Of a DNA stretch of 64,000 bases, positions 25,557 through 39,054 are shown in pieces (within the stretch, counting starts at the first letter, position 1; every line of letters starts with the position of its first letter). This stretch comes from Nguyenibacter vanlangensis. GTDB lineage: Bacteria; Pseudomonadota; Alphaproteobacteria; Acetobacterales; Acetobacteraceae. The stretch is from assembly GCF_038719015.1 (NCBI RefSeq), contig NZ_CP152276.1:186001-250000 (forward strand), written 5' to 3'. The position numbers and the translations under genes are program-made. The notes below the pieces were generated by a model. That model made no database searches. It was not told the origin of the DNA and saw nothing but the letters and a program-made list of their open reading frames with translations.

Positions 25557-25742
25557 CCTGGCATGCCGGGCCTTGTGCCGCCCGGGACCGGCGTGCCGTT
25601 TTTCCCCGTCATTCGGGGACCTTGCCGCGGCGGTCCTGAATGACGACATGATAGTCCGAGTGTTCGCGGCTGCGAGCACGCCGGGCGGCGCAGGCCTTGT
25701 ATGGGTGCCCGCCCGGGATCGTCCTTCAGGAGGTCATACGAC

Positions 25743-28238
<2,496 letters not shown>

Positions 28239-28254
28239 ATGTGTCAAAAACGCA

Positions 28255-28301
28255 CCAGCCCCCCGGTTTGGCGGAGTTTTCCGCCATTGCCGGGGGGCTG
28301 G
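28255..28301 (+). terminator. GC hairpin after lon
   Basis: CCAGCCCCCCGG (28255-28266) pairs with CCGGGGGGCTGG (28290-28301), and within the loop TGGCGG (28269-28274) pairs with CCGCCA (28281-28286) around AGTTTT. It closely resembles the hairpin after tig and also lacks a T tract. Confidence 0.7.
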
Positions 28302-28305
28302 TTGG

Positions 28306-28333
28306 TTGACGCGGACAAAAACGGCTGCATAGT
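28306..28333 (+). promoter_or_regulatory. Probable sigma70 promoter of the HU gene
   Basis: TTGACG (28306-28311) and CATAGT (28328-28333) with a 16-bp spacer lie 67 bp before the HU start codon and directly after the lon hairpin. Both hexamers match consensus at four or more positions. Confidence 0.55.
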
Positions 28334-28399
28334 GCGGCGCAATGCGGTGCAGGCGATCACATCGGTCCCGGCGCGCGCGCAGTAGAAGAAAGGCGTAAA

Positions 28400-28684
28400 A
28401 TGGAGAAGCCACTTAACAAGCAGGAACTCGTCGCCGCGGTGGCCGACGACGCCGATCTGCCGAAGGCGAAGGCGGGCGAAGTGGTCGATGCCGTGTTTGG
28501 CGCCATCGAGAAGGCCCTGTCCAAGAAGCAGGAAGTCCGGCTGGTGGGTTTCGGCACGTTCGTGACCGCGACGCGCAAGGCAGCCAAGGGCCGCAATCCC
28601 CGCACGGGCGAGGAAATCGACATTCCGGCATCCACCTCGGTGCGCTTCAAGCCGGGCAAGAACCTGAAGGAAGCCGTGAGCTGA
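28400..28684 (+). CDS. hup: DNA-binding protein HU
   Basis: HU is a small histone-like protein that bends DNA and shapes the nucleoid. The 94-aa product has the full fold, with NKQELVAAVA at the start, the core VRLVGFGTF, and the beta-arm RKAAKGRNPRTGEEIDIPAS containing the RNP intercalating motif. It follows lon as in many proteobacteria and has its own likely promoter. Codon use is typical of the region. Confidence 0.96.
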   Translation: MEKPLNKQELVAAVADDADLPKAKAGEVVDAVFGAIEKALSKKQEVRLVGFGTFVTATRKAAKGRNPRTGEEIDIPASTSVRFKPGKNLKEAVS

Positions 28685-28745
28685 TCAGGCTCTGACGGTT
28701 TGCGGGGCTGGGGCGGCGTGCGGGCCTGCCCTGGTCCCCGTTTCT

Positions 28746-28770
28746 GTGGAACCGGGGCAGGTTCCGCTTT
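28746..28770 (+). terminator. Hairpin after the HU gene
   Basis: GTGGAACC (28746-28753) pairs with GGTTCCGC (28760-28767; one T-G wobble) around GGGGCA and is followed by TTT. It lies 61 bp after the hup stop codon. Confidence 0.55.
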
Positions 28771-28774
28771 CGGG

Positions 28775-28780
28775 TACAAT
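28775..28780 (+). promoter_or_regulatory. Possible -10 box of tRNA-Val
   Basis: TACAAT matches the -10 consensus at five of six positions and lies 24 bp before the tRNA-Val 5' end. No good -35 hexamer is found at the right distance, where the hup hairpin sits. Confidence 0.35.
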
Positions 28781-28804
28781 ACCTCGCTTTGGACCTCGCT
28801 TTTG

Positions 28805-28879
28805 GGGCGATTAGCTCAGCGGTAGAGCGTCTCGTTTACACCGAGAGGGTCGGCGGTTCGATCCCGTCATCGCCCACCA
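28805..28879 (+). tRNA. tRNA-Val (anticodon TAC)
   Basis: A 75-nt tRNA with acceptor GGGCGAT/ATCGCCC, D-arm TAGCTCAGCGGTAGAGC, anticodon stem TCTCG/CGAGA with loop TTTACAC (anticodon TAC), T-arm GGTTCGATCCC and encoded CCA. It sits between hup and nuoA, as in related alphaproteobacteria. Confidence 0.96.
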
Positions 28880-28943
28880 TTCCGTCCCCGAGGGGATCCG
28901 GGCGGACGTCCGGAAAATTCGACCGAAAGATCCGCCCGGTCGG

Positions 28944-28972
28944 TTGACGGGTCCCGGGGGGAGGATTAAACA
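28944..28972 (+). promoter_or_regulatory. Probable promoter of tRNA-Asp
   Basis: TTGACG (28944-28949) is followed by TTAAAC or TAAACA (28966-28972) after 16-17 bp, with the -10 about 15 bp before the mature tRNA-Asp 5' end. Confidence 0.45.
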
Positions 28973-28986
28973 CCCCTCACGCCTTC

Positions 28987-29063
<77 letters not shown>

Positions 29064-29364
29064 CGGCAACGATGCCGGATCATCGGGCGGCGATGCGCAG
29101 GGTGGTGTTCCACCGCGCAATATTCGCCGAAAAATATTCACCAGAAAATCGAATTTAATATTGGTGCGGAGCGCAAGTAAAAGGCGCTGAACGTGCGTCC
29201 GTGGGCGATATTTCCGTCATCACGGGAATGTGCCCAACCCGACGGGGGCTGGCGCACTGGTCGCTTCGGATTCTTGGGTCTAACCTTCCGAACGATGGAG
29301 CCTGGCTTCGGGGCCGACTTCGTCAAGCCGCCGCAGCGGCGTGCCATCAGCGCGGGAGAGCCTC
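29064..29364 (+). other. tRNA-Asp to nuoA leader region
   Basis: This 301-bp region should hold the promoter of the nuo operon. Its segment 29118-29163 is strikingly AT-rich for this window and contains tandem repeats (separate entry) followed by GAATTTAATATTGG. The rest (29190-29364) shows no coding signal or clear hairpin. Confidence 0.5.
29119..29147 (+). repeat. Two tandem 14-15 bp repeats before nuoA
   Basis: AATATTCGCCGAAA (29119-29132) is directly followed by AATATTCACCAGAAA (29133-29147). A third AATATT occurs at 29158-29163. This could be a pair of regulator or RNA polymerase contact sites in the nuo promoter region. Confidence 0.45.
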
Positions 29365-29730
29365 ATGCAGTCCGTTCTTGCGGATTACTTTCCGATTCTG
29401 ATCTTCGGTGTGATCGCGGTCGTGATTGCCGGGGCGATGCTGGGAAGTTCCCTGCTGTTCGGTCACCAGAAGCCCTATGCCGAGAAGGTTTCGGCCTATG
29501 AATGCGGGTTCGAGGCGTTCGACGACGCGCGACGGCGCTTTGACGTGCGGTTTTACCTTGTTTCGATCCTGTTCATTATTTTCGATCTCGAGGTCGCCTT
29601 TCTTTTTCCCTGGGCGGTCAGCCTGTCGCGGATCGGCCTGTTCGGCTTTCTGTCGATGATGGGCTTCCTGGGCGTCCTGACGGTCGGGTTCGTCTATGAA
29701 TGGTGCAAGGGCGCGCTGGATTGGGATTGA
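29365..29730 (+). CDS. nuoA: NADH-quinone oxidoreductase subunit A
   Basis: NuoA is a small membrane subunit of complex I near the quinone site. The 121-aa product has three hydrophobic segments (about 8-30, 62-85, 90-113) and the conserved loop with [13 protein letters not shown]...RFDVRFYLV, including the Cys region close to the quinone entrance. The ATG at 29365 follows GGGAG by 6 nt. It starts the nuo operon. Confidence 0.95.
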   Translation: MQSVLADYFPILIFGVIAVVIAGAMLGSSLLFGHQKPYAEKVSAYECGFEAFDDARRRFDVRFYLVSILFIIFDLEVAFLFPWAVSLSRIGLFGFLSMMGFLGVLTVGFVYEWCKGALDWD

Positions 29731-29752
29731 GCGAGGGAAGGGAGAGACGGGC

Positions 29753-30328
29753 ATGAGCACCGCCAACGCGACGGGCGAGGCGCAGGACGCCATCGCCTGG
29801 AACCGGGACATGCTGCCGCCGGGGCCGGAGCAGGATGCCGTGATCAAGGGCATTACCGGCGAGATCACCGAGAAGGGCTTCGTCGTCGCCAATCTGGACA
29901 AGCTGGTGAATTGGGGCCGCACCGGCAGCCTGTGGCCGATGTCCTTCGGCCTGGCCTGCTGCGCGGTGGAAATGATCCATGCCTACATGCCGCGCTATGA
30001 TCTAGACCGGATGGGGATCATTCCCCGCGGCTCGCCGCGCCAGTCGGACGTAATGATCGTGGCCGGTACGCTGACCAACAAGATGGCCCCGGCGCTGCGC
30101 CGCGTCTATGACCAGATGGCCGAGCCGCGCTGGGTGATCTCGATGGGGTCGTGCGCCAATGGCGGCGGGTATTACCATTATTCCTATTCCGTGGTGCGCG
30201 GCTGCGACCGAATCGTGCCGGTGGATGTCTATGTCCCCGGCTGCCCGCCGACGGCCGAGGCACTGATCTACGGCATTCTGCAACTGCAGAAGAAAATCCG
30301 CAGGACAGGGACGATTCTCCGTGGCTGA
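29753..30328 (+). CDS. nuoB: NADH-quinone oxidoreductase subunit B
   Basis: NuoB binds cluster N2, the last Fe-S centre before quinone. The 191-aa product shows the four ligands: the adjacent pair in GLACCAVEM, one Cys in [17 protein letters not shown] and one in [13 protein letters not shown] polar N-terminal stretch of about 30 residues precedes the domain. The ATG at 29753 follows GGAGAGACGGGC; the end overlaps nuoC by 8 bp. Confidence 0.97.
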   Translation: MSTANATGEAQDAIAWNRDMLPPGPEQDAVIKGITGEITEKGFVVANLDKLVNWGRTGSLWPMSFGLACCAVEMIHAYMPRYDLDRMGIIPRGSPRQSDVMIVAGTLTNKMAPALRRVYDQMAEPRWVISMGSCANGGGYYHYSYSVVRGCDRIVPVDVYVPGCPPTAEALIYGILQLQKKIRRTGTILRG

Positions 30329-30995
30329 CATCGGACGTGACCTGACGGGCGCCGCCGCGTCCGCCGCCTTGGCGCGCGGCAATCTGGGGGCGCTGGCCTT
30401 CACGCTGTCCACCGCGGTGCCGGGCATCCATTCCGCCGCGATCGAGGGGGGCGAACTGGTGGTGCGGACCAGCCGCGCGCGGCTGATCGGGCTGATGGAG
30501 ATGCTGCGCGACGATCCGCGCTATGCCTGCGAGCAGATGATGGATCTGTGCGGGGTCGATTACCCCGAGCGGGCGGAGCGATTCGAGGTCGTCTACAATT
30601 TGCTGTCGGTTTCGCACAACCACCGGATCCGGGTGGTCGTCACCACCGACGAGACCAGCCCCGTGCCGTCGGTCCACCTTTTATGGCCGTCGGCGACCTG
30701 GTGGGAGCGCGAATGCTACGATTTGTTCGGCGTGCTGTTCTCGGGCCAGCCGGATCTGCGGCGAATCCTGACCGATTACGGATTCGAGGGGCATCCGCTG
30801 CGCAAGGACTTCCCGCTGACCGGCTATGTCGAGATGCGGTACGACGAGGACCGGCGCCAGGTGGTCTATGAGCCGGTGAAGCTGACCCAGGATTTTCGCA
30901 ATTTCGATTTCGAATCGCCGTGGGAGGGCATCCTGACCCTGCCGGGCGACGAGAAGGCGCACGAGACCCGCCAGGGGCTGAAGCTGCCGCGATGA
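30321..30995 (+). CDS. nuoC: NADH-quinone oxidoreductase subunit C
   Basis: NuoC is a peripheral-arm subunit (30-kDa homologue) packing against NuoD and NuoB. The 224-aa product has the signature [21 protein letters not shown] and [20 protein letters not shown]. It starts at a GTG inside the end of nuoB (8-bp overlap), so the two are translationally coupled. It is a separate gene, not fused to nuoD as in E. coli. Confidence 0.95.
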   Translation: MADIGRDLTGAAASAALARGNLGALAFTLSTAVPGIHSAAIEGGELVVRTSRARLIGLMEMLRDDPRYACEQMMDLCGVDYPERAERFEVVYNLLSVSHNHRIRVVVTTDETSPVPSVHLLWPSATWWERECYDLFGVLFSGQPDLRRILTDYGFEGHPLRKDFPLTGYVEMRYDEDRRQVVYEPVKLTQDFRNFDFESPWEGILTLPGDEKAHETRQGLKLPR

Positions 30996-31017
30996 CCGGG
31001 GTGAAGGGAGGCGACCG

Positions 31018-32268
31018 ATGAGCGACATTGTCCTTCACGAGGATATTCCGGAAAGCCTGCAGCCGGGCGGCGGCGTGCCGGCGCCGGGCGCGCGGACGGT
31101 GGAAATCGATTCACACGCGCTGAATTTCGGCCCGCAGCATCCGTCGGCCCATGGCGTGCTGCGTCTGGTGCTGGAGATGGAGGGCGAGGTCGTCGCCCGC
31201 GCGATACCGCATATCGGGCTGCTGCATCGCGGCACCGAGAAGCTGATCGAATACAAGACCTATCCCAAGGCGCTGCCTTATTTCGACCGGCTGGATTACG
31301 TCTCGCCGATGTGCGAGGAGCAGGCTTTCGCGCTGGCGACCGAGAAGCTGCTGGGGATCGAGATCCCGGACCGCGCGAAATGGATTCGGGTGATGTTCGC
31401 CGAGCTGACGCGCATCCTGAACCATATCCTGAACCTGACATCGTTCGGACTGGATTGCGGCGCGCTGACCCCGGCCCTGTGGGGGTACGAGGAACGCGAG
31501 AAGCTGATCGAGTTCTATGAGGCCGCGTCGGGCGCGCGGTTCCACGCCAATTATTTCCGCCCCGGCGGTGTCGCGCGCGACCTGCCGGCCGGGCTGGAGG
31601 AACGGATCGCCGAATGGGCGCGGCAATTCCCCGCCTGGATCGACGATCTGGAATCGCTGCTGACCAATAACCGGATCTGGAAGCAGCGCACGGTGGGGAT
31701 CGGCGTGTTCACCACCGAGCAGGCGCTGGCCTGGGGGTTCAGCGGGCCGTGCCTGCGGGCGTCGGGCGTGCCATGGGACCTGCGCCGCGCACAGCCTTAT
31801 GACAATTACGACAAGGTCGAATTCAACATCCCGGTCACCCGTCAGGGCGATTGCTATGACCGCTATCTGGTCCGGGTGGCCGAGATGCGCGAGAGCGTGC
31901 GCATCGTCGAGCAGTGCCTGGCGCAGATGAAACCTGGCCCGGTCAAGATCCAGGATCACAAGATCACGCCGCCGCCGCGCCGCGAGATGAAGCGGTCGAT
32001 GGAGGCGCTGATCCATCATTTCAAGCTGTTCACCGAAGGGTACCACGTGCCGCCGGGGGCGACCTATACCGCGGTCGAGAGTCCCAAGGGCGAATTCGGG
32101 GTCTATCTGGTCGCGGACGGCAGCAACCGGCCCTATCGATGCAAGATCCGGCCCACCGGATTTGCCCATCTGCAGGCGATCGACGAGATGTCGCGCCGGC
32201 ACATGCTGGCGGACGCGGTGGCGATCATCGGATCGCTCGACCTGGTGTTCGGTGAGATTGACAGGTGA
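31018..32268 (+). CDS. nuoD: NADH-quinone oxidoreductase subunit D
   Basis: NuoD (49-kDa homologue) forms the quinone-binding chamber together with NuoB. The 416-aa product starts its core with [20 protein letters not shown], the loop whose His contacts quinone, and has [16 protein letters not shown], the [10 protein letters not shown] loop and C-terminal [11 protein letters not shown]. The ATG at 31018 follows GGGAGGCGACCG. It overlaps nuoE through GTGA. Confidence 0.97.
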   Translation: MSDIVLHEDIPESLQPGGGVPAPGARTVEIDSHALNFGPQHPSAHGVLRLVLEMEGEVVARAIPHIGLLHRGTEKLIEYKTYPKALPYFDRLDYVSPMCEEQAFALATEKLLGIEIPDRAKWIRVMFAELTRILNHILNLTSFGLDCGALTPALWGYEEREKLIEFYEAASGARFHANYFRPGGVARDLPAGLEERIAEWARQFPAWIDDLESLLTNNRIWKQRTVGIGVFTTEQALAWGFSGPCLRASGVPWDLRRAQPYDNYDKVEFNIPVTRQGDCYDRYLVRVAEMRESVRIVEQCLAQMKPGPVKIQDHKITPPPRREMKRSMEALIHHFKLFTEGYHVPPGATYTAVESPKGEFGVYLVADGSNRPYRCKIRPTGFAHLQAIDEMSRRHMLADAVAIIGSLDLVFGEIDR

Positions 32269-32936
32269 AAGAGATGTCCGCTCATTCCCCCATTGACCAG
32301 ATCGCGCAGCCCGACAGCTTCGCCTTCGATGCCGAGAGCGAGGCGCAGATCGCGGCGATCCTGGCGAAATATCCGGCCGAGCGGAAGGCCAGCGGCACGC
32401 TGCCGCTGCTGTATGTCGCGCAGAAGCAGATGGGCCGGCAGACCGGCAGCGCCTGGGTGCCACGCGCGGCGATGGACGAGATCGCCCGTCGGCTGGAGGT
32501 CGCGCCGATCCGCGTCTATGAGGTCGCGACCTTCTACCTGATGTTCAATACCCGCCCGATCGGGCGCCATCATCTGCAGGTCTGTACCACGACCTCGTGC
32601 TGGCTGCGCGGGTCGGACGAGGTGGTCGCGGCCTGCAAGGAGGCGACCGGCATTTCGGCCTTCGGCCAGTCCAGCGCGGACGGGCTGTTCACCCTGACCG
32701 AGGTCGAATGCCTGGGGGCGTGTGCCAACGCGCCGATCCTGCAGGTGGATGACGATTATTACGAGGATCTGGACGGGCCGCGCACGATCGAACTGATCGA
32801 GGCGCTGCGGCGTGGGGAGCGCCCCGCGTCGGGCCCGCGCATCGACCGCATGGGCTCGGCGCCCGCGGGTGGACGCAAGACGCTGACGGACAGTCCCGCG
32901 GACCATGCGGCGGACCATCCGGCGAATCTGGGCTGA
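32265..32936 (+). CDS. nuoE: NADH-quinone oxidoreductase subunit E
   Basis: NuoE (24-kDa homologue) carries the 2Fe-2S cluster N1a. Ligands are seen in [12 protein letters not shown] and [12 protein letters not shown]. The GTG at 32265 overlaps the nuoD stop (GTGA); an ATG nine bases later (32274) may be the real start. The 223-aa product has an extra C-terminal tail of about 35 residues after the conserved domain, ending in repeated D-H-A/P pairs ([11 protein letters not shown]), which is unusual though harmless looking. Confidence 0.95.
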   Translation: MKEMSAHSPIDQIAQPDSFAFDAESEAQIAAILAKYPAERKASGTLPLLYVAQKQMGRQTGSAWVPRAAMDEIARRLEVAPIRVYEVATFYLMFNTRPIGRHHLQVCTTTSCWLRGSDEVVAACKEATGISAFGQSSADGLFTLTEVECLGACANAPILQVDDDYYEDLDGPRTIELIEALRRGERPASGPRIDRMGSAPAGGRKTLTDSPADHAADHPANLG

Positions 32937-32951
32937 GCGGGAGAGACGGGG

Positions 32952-34280
<1,329 letters not shown>

Positions 34281-34285
34281 GGGCG

Positions 34286-36367
34286 ATGGTGAAGGTTACC
34301 GTCGACGGGATCCAGGTCGAGGTCCCCAACGGGTCCAGCGCGCTGCAGGCGTGCGAGGCGGCGGGGAAGGAAATCCCGCGTTTCTGTTTTCATGAGCGGC
34401 TGTCGGTCGCGGGCAATTGCCGCATGTGCCTGGTGCAGGTGGTGCGTGCGCCCAAGCCCGTGGCGTCCTGCGGGTTTCCGGTGGCGGAGGGGATGGAAAT
34501 CCTGACCGACACCGACATCGTGCGCAAGGCGCGGCGCGCGGTGATGGAGTTCCTGCTGATCAACCATCCGCTGGATTGCCCGATCTGCGACCAGGGCGGC
34601 GAATGCGACCTGCAGGACCAGGCGTTCGGCTATGGCGCGGATCATTCGCGCTACCAGGAAGCCAAGCGGGCGGTGACGGACAAATATCTCGGCCCGCTGG
34701 TCAAGACGGTGATGACGCGCTGCATCCAGTGCACGCGCTGCGTGCGCTTCGCGACCGAGATTGCCGGCGTGCCGGAACTGGGCGCCGTGTCGCGCGGCGA
34801 AAACATGGAAATCACCAACTATGTCGAGAAGGCGCTGACATCGGAATTGTCGGGCAACCTGATCGATATCTGCCCGGTGGGGGCGCTGACGTCCAAGCCC
34901 TATGCCTTCGTGGCGCGGCCGTGGGAGTTGAAGCGCACCGATTCCATCGACGTGTCCGACGCGGTCGGCACCAATATCGGCCTGCATGTCCGCGGCAGCG
35001 CGGTGCTGCGCATCGTGCCGCGCGTCAATGACGCGGTGAACGAGGAATGGCTGGCGGACAAGGGGCGGTTTTCGGTCGACGGGCTGAAGCATCGCCGGCT
35101 GGACCGGCCGTGGGTGCGGGTGCACGGCAAGCTGCAGCCCGTATCCTGGCAGGATGCGTTCGTGGCCATCGGCCGCCGGCTGGACGGCGTGGCGGGCGAG
35201 CGGATCGGCGCCATTGCCGGCGATCTGTGCGACGCCGAAAGCATGATGGCGCTGAAGGACCTGCTGACGGCGCTGGGGTCGAAGAATATCGATTGCCGGC
35301 AGGATGGGGCGGAGTACGATCTGTCCAGCCGGGCCTATTACACGTTCGGCAGCACCATCGCCGGGATCGAGGAGGCGGACGCGCTGCTGATCGTGGGGTC
35401 GATCCCGCGCCAGGAGGCGCCGGTGCTGAACGCGCGGATCCGCAAGCGCTTCCTGGCAGCCGGGCGCGGGGGATTCCCGATCGGCATGATCGGCGTGCCG
35501 ACGGCCGATCCGACCTATCAGGCGCAGGTGCTGGGCGACGGGCCCGCCGTGCTGGCGGGCCTGCTGGATGGCAGCCATCCGTTTGCCGGGACGCTGAAGG
35601 CGGCGAAGCGGCCGATGATCATTCTGGGCCACGGCGCGCTGGTGCGCGACGATGCGCGCGCGATCCTGGCGGCGTGCTGGGCGCTGGCGCGGGAGGTCGG
35701 CGCGGTCGGCGCCGGGTGGAACGGGTTCAACGTGCTGCATCATGCGGCCGGCCGCGTGGCGGGGCTGGATCTGGGCCTGGTGCCCGGGCCGGGCGGGCGC
35801 AGCGCCGCGGGCATGATGAGCGGCGGGGTCGACGTGCTGTGGCTGCTGGGGGCGGACGAGTTCCATACCGCGCGGATCGGGCCGGAGACCTTCGTGATCT
35901 ATCAGGGCCATCATGGCGATGCGGCGGCGGCGCGGGCCGACGTGATTCTGCCGGGGGCGAGTTTCGCCGAGAAATCCGGCACGTACGTGAATACCGAGGG
36001 GCGCGTGCAGCGCACGTTCCGCGCGGTGATGCCGCCGGGCGACGCGCGGGAAGATTGGCGGATTCTGCGGGCATTTTCCGAAGTGGTGGGCAAGACTCTG
36101 CCCTATGACACGCTGGAGGCGCTGCGCGAGCGGATGGCGCTGGCCAATCCGGTCTTCCGCGTGATCGGCGGTGTCGAGGCGGTGGACGTCACCGGCCTGG
36201 GCGGTCCGGCGGGCGAGGCGCGGGGCGTATCGGGCGCGCCGTTCCGCCCGATATTCGACGATTATTACCAGACCAATCCGATCTGTCGGGCCAGCCCGAC
36301 GATGGGCGAATGTTCGCGGATCTATGTCCATGCCGGGATCCAACCCGGGATCGAGGCGGCGGAGTAG
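34286..36367 (+). CDS. nuoG: NADH-quinone oxidoreductase subunit G
   Basis: NuoG (75-kDa homologue) relays electrons from NuoF. The 693-aa product has the N-terminal 2Fe-2S site (RFCFHERLSVAGNCRMC and VASCGFPV), the His-Cys cluster in CDQGGECDLQDQAFGYG, two 4Fe-4S sites (CIQCTRCVRFA and ICPVGALTSK), then the molybdopterin-oxidoreductase-like domain that is structural here. The ATG at 34286 overlies a short 5-bp gap from nuoF. Near the C-terminus DDYYQTNPICRASPTMGEC is conserved. Confidence 0.96.
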   Translation: MVKVTVDGIQVEVPNGSSALQACEAAGKEIPRFCFHERLSVAGNCRMCLVQVVRAPKPVASCGFPVAEGMEILTDTDIVRKARRAVMEFLLINHPLDCPICDQGGECDLQDQAFGYGADHSRYQEAKRAVTDKYLGPLVKTVMTRCIQCTRCVRFATEIAGVPELGAVSRGENMEITNYVEKALTSELSGNLIDICPVGALTSKPYAFVARPWELKRTDSIDVSDAVGTNIGLHVRGSAVLRIVPRVNDAVNEEWLADKGRFSVDGLKHRRLDRPWVRVHGKLQPVSWQDAFVAIGRRLDGVAGERIGAIAGDLCDAESMMALKDLLTALGSKNIDCRQDGAEYDLSSRAYYTFGSTIAGIEEADALLIVGSIPRQEAPVLNARIRKRFLAAGRGGFPIGMIGVPTADPTYQAQVLGDGPAVLAGLLDGSHPFAGTLKAAKRPMIILGHGALVRDDARAILAACWALAREVGAVGAGWNGFNVLHHAAGRVAGLDLGLVPGPGGRSAAGMMSGGVDVLWLLGADEFHTARIGPETFVIYQGHHGDAAAARADVILPGASFAEKSGTYVNTEGRVQRTFRAVMPPGDAREDWRILRAFSEVVGKTLPYDTLEALRERMALANPVFRVIGGVEAVDVTGLGGPAGEARGVSGAPFRPIFDDYYQTNPICRASPTMGECSRIYVHAGIQPGIEAAE

Positions 36368-36373
36368 GGCGAC

Positions 36374-37399
36374 GTGGCGCATTTCTTTCTGCACACACTG
36401 ATCGGCCAGGTGATCCTGACCGTACTGGAGGCGCTGGCCGTTCTGGTGCCGCTGCTGCTGGGGGTGGCGTATCTGACCCTGGCCGAGCGCAAGGTGATGG
36501 CGGCGATGCAACTGCGCAAGGGGCCGAACGTGAACGGCCCGTTCGGCATGCTGCAGGCCTTTGCCGACGCGATCAAGATGATCACCAAGGAGACGGTCAT
36601 ACCGGCGGGTGCCAACCGGTTTCTGTTTCTGTTCGCGCCCTTTCTGACCTTTTCGCTGGCCATGGTGGCCTGGGCGGTCATTCCCACCAACAATGGCTGG
36701 GCAGTCGCGAACATCAATGTGGGCGTGCTGTACCTGCTGGCGATTTCCTCGCTGGGGGTCTACGGCATCCTGATCGCGGGGTGGGCGTCGAATTCCAAAT
36801 ACGCCTTCCTGGGCGGGCTGCGCTCGGCCGCGCAGATGGTGTCGTACGAAGTGTCGATCGGGCTGGTGATCGTGTCGGTGCTGCTGGCGGTCGGCAGCCT
36901 GAATTTGAACGACATCGTGCTGGCGCAGCGGCATGTCTGGTTCTGCCTGCCGATGTTTCCGATGTTCATCGTCTTCTTCATCTCGGCGCTGGCGGAAACC
37001 AATCGCGCGCCGTTCGACCTGCCCGAGGGCGAGAGCGAGCTGGTGGCCGGGTTCTTCGTCGAATATTCGGCGCTGGCCTTCGGTCTCTTCTTCCTGGGCG
37101 AATATGCCAACATGTTCCTGATGTCGGGAATGGTCAGCATCCTGTTCCTGGGCGGCTGGCTGCCGCCGGTCGGGATCGCGCCCTTTACCTGGATTCCGGG
37201 GCCGCTGTGGCTGATCGCGAAAATCCTGTTCTGCCTGTTCGTCTTCATCTGGGTGCGCGCGACGTTTCCGCGCTACCGCTATGACCAGTTGATGCGGCTG
37301 GGATGGAAGGTGTTCCTTCCGTTCTCGCTGGTCTGGATGGTGCTGACGGCAGGCTTCCTGATGGCGACCGGGCTGCTGCCCCAGGGAGGAGCGAGCTGA
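36374..37399 (+). CDS. nuoH: NADH-quinone oxidoreductase subunit H
   Basis: NuoH (ND1) is the eight-helix membrane subunit that connects the quinone chamber to the proton channels. The 341-aa product has [20 protein letters not shown], the acidic E-loop [20 protein letters not shown] and [15 protein letters not shown], all hallmarks of the family. It starts at a GTG (36374) and its stop codon overlaps the nuoI start (TGATG). Confidence 0.96.
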   Translation: MAHFFLHTLIGQVILTVLEALAVLVPLLLGVAYLTLAERKVMAAMQLRKGPNVNGPFGMLQAFADAIKMITKETVIPAGANRFLFLFAPFLTFSLAMVAWAVIPTNNGWAVANINVGVLYLLAISSLGVYGILIAGWASNSKYAFLGGLRSAAQMVSYEVSIGLVIVSVLLAVGSLNLNDIVLAQRHVWFCLPMFPMFIVFFISALAETNRAPFDLPEGESELVAGFFVEYSALAFGLFFLGEYANMFLMSGMVSILFLGGWLPPVGIAPFTWIPGPLWLIAKILFCLFVFIWVRATFPRYRYDQLMRLGWKVFLPFSLVWMVLTAGFLMATGLLPQGGAS

Positions 37400-37887
37400 T
37401 GGGATATCTGGACCGGACTGTCCGCTCCTTCCTGCTGGCCGAGCTGGTGGCCGGCATGGGGGCGACCTTGAAGGCGTTCTTCAAGCCCAAGGCCACGATC
37501 AACTACCCTTATGAAAAGGGGCCGCTGTCGCCGCGCTTTCGCGGCGAGCATGCGCTGCGCCGCTATCCGAACGGCGAGGAGCGGTGCATCGCCTGCAAAT
37601 TGTGCGAGGCGACCTGCCCCGCCGAGGCGATCACGATCGAGGCCGAGCCGCGCGAGGACGGGTCGCGGCGCACCACGCGCTATGACATCGACATGACGAA
37701 ATGCATCTATTGCGGGCTGTGCGAGGAAGCGTGCCCCGTCGATGCGATCGTCGAAGGCCCGAACTATGAATTCGCGACCGAGACGCGCGAAGAGCTGATG
37801 TACAACAAGGAAAAGCTGCTGGCCAACGGCGATCGCTGGGAAAGCGTGCTGGCGCGGCGGCTGGAGCTCGATGCGCCTTATCGCTGA
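37399..37887 (+). CDS. nuoI: NADH-quinone oxidoreductase subunit I
   Basis: NuoI (TYKY homologue) carries two 4Fe-4S clusters, N6a and N6b. The 162-aa product has both ferredoxin motifs, [12 protein letters not shown] and [12 protein letters not shown], and the family segment [20 protein letters not shown]. The ATG at 37399 overlaps the nuoH stop and follows GGGAGGA. A 93-bp gap with no visible gene separates it from nuoJ. Confidence 0.97.
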   Translation: MGYLDRTVRSFLLAELVAGMGATLKAFFKPKATINYPYEKGPLSPRFRGEHALRRYPNGEERCIACKLCEATCPAEAITIEAEPREDGSRRTTRYDIDMTKCIYCGLCEEACPVDAIVEGPNYEFATETREELMYNKEKLLANGDRWESVLARRLELDAPYR

Positions 37888-37980
37888 GAGGTCCGGCCCG
37901 GCGATCGTGCCGGTCCCGGCGGGACGGCGCGGCGCGCGGCGGCGGCAGGAGGAAAGAGCCATGCGGCAGGAAGGTCACGG

Positions 37981-38727
37981 ATGATGACCCAAATCGTCTT
38001 CTATGTATTTGCGACGGTGCTGGTCCTGTCGGCCGGGATGGTGGTCAGCGCCCGCAACCCGGTCCATTCGGTACTGTTCCTGATCCTGGCCTTCTTCAAC
38101 GCCGCGGGGCTGTTCCTGGTCGCGGGGGCCGAGTTTCTGGCGATGATCCTGGTCATCGTCTATGTCGGCGCGGTGGCGGTGCTGTTCCTGTTCGTCGTCA
38201 TGATGCTGGATGTGCGCTTCACCGAAATGCGCGAGGGGCTGCAGCGTTATGCACCGTTCGGGGCCGCGGTGGGCGGGGTGCTGCTGGCGGAGTTGGTGCT
38301 GGCCTTCGGCCATTGGCGGGTCGCGTCGCAGATCGGCGCGATCGGCCATCTGGTGCCGGCGCCGGGGCGGAGCAACACGGCCGCGCTGGGTGACGTGCTT
38401 TACACGCACTATGTCTTCCTGTTCCAGGCCTGCGGGCTGGTGCTGCTGGTCGCGATGATCGGGGCGATCGTGCTGACCCTGCGCGAGCGGCCGATGGGGC
38501 GGCGGCAGAATATCGAGCGCCAGCATGCACGCACCGCGACGGAATCGCTGGAGATGATGGCCCTGCCGCTGGGCGGAGGGGTGATCGGCAACGGGGGATT
38601 CCTGCGGCCGAAGGAGTCCTATTTCATTGCCTCCGTTCCCGGATCGTACGGCGTGACGGACGAGATCGCGCCGGAGGCGGCGACGCGGGCCGAAGGCGCT
38701 GCGGACCAGGAAGGAGCGGCGCGGTGA
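37981..38727 (+). CDS. nuoJ: NADH-quinone oxidoreductase subunit J
   Basis: NuoJ (ND6) is a five-helix membrane subunit; its third helix links quinone reduction to pumping. The 248-aa product has [40 protein letters not shown] and a C-terminal tail of roughly 65 residues after the last helix (from [12 protein letters not shown] onward), longer than in most homologues and rich in Ala, Gly and Glu at the end. Two adjacent ATG codons (37981, 37984) could start it. The end overlaps nuoK by GTGA. Confidence 0.93.
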   Translation: MMTQIVFYVFATVLVLSAGMVVSARNPVHSVLFLILAFFNAAGLFLVAGAEFLAMILVIVYVGAVAVLFLFVVMMLDVRFTEMREGLQRYAPFGAAVGGVLLAELVLAFGHWRVASQIGAIGHLVPAPGRSNTAALGDVLYTHYVFLFQACGLVLLVAMIGAIVLTLRERPMGRRQNIERQHARTATESLEMMALPLGGGVIGNGGFLRPKESYFIASVPGSYGVTDEIAPEAATRAEGAADQEGAAR

Positions 38728-39047
38728 ACGGCGGTTTGGGAAGCATCGGCATCGGGCCGTATCTGGCGGTCAGTGCCGTCCTGCTGGTTCTGGGCGTGTT
38801 CGGGATTTTCCTGAACCGCAAGAACGTCATCATCATCCTGATGTCGATCGAGTTGATCCTGCTGTCGGCGAACCTGAATTTCGTCGCGTTTTCCTCGGCG
38901 CTCGGCGATCTGTCCGGGCAGGTCTTCACCTTGTTCGTCCTGACCATCGCAGCGGCGGAATCCGCGATCGGCCTGGCGATCGTAACGGTCTATTTCCGCA
39001 ATCGCGGATCGATCGAGGTCGAAGACATCAGCATGATGAAGGGGTGA
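38724..39047 (+). CDS. nuoK: NADH-quinone oxidoreductase subunit K
   Basis: NuoK (ND4L) is a three-helix subunit with conserved membrane glutamates that take part in proton movement. The 107-aa product has [20 protein letters not shown], including the helix-2 Glu, and [20 protein letters not shown] with the helix-3 Glu. It starts at a GTG overlapping the nuoJ stop codon (GTGA at 38724-38727). Confidence 0.96.
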   Translation: MNGGLGSIGIGPYLAVSAVLLVLGVFGIFLNRKNVIIILMSIELILLSANLNFVAFSSALGDLSGQVFTLFVLTIAAAESAIGLAIVTVYFRNRGSIEVEDISMMKG

Positions 39048-39054
39048 GCGGATC

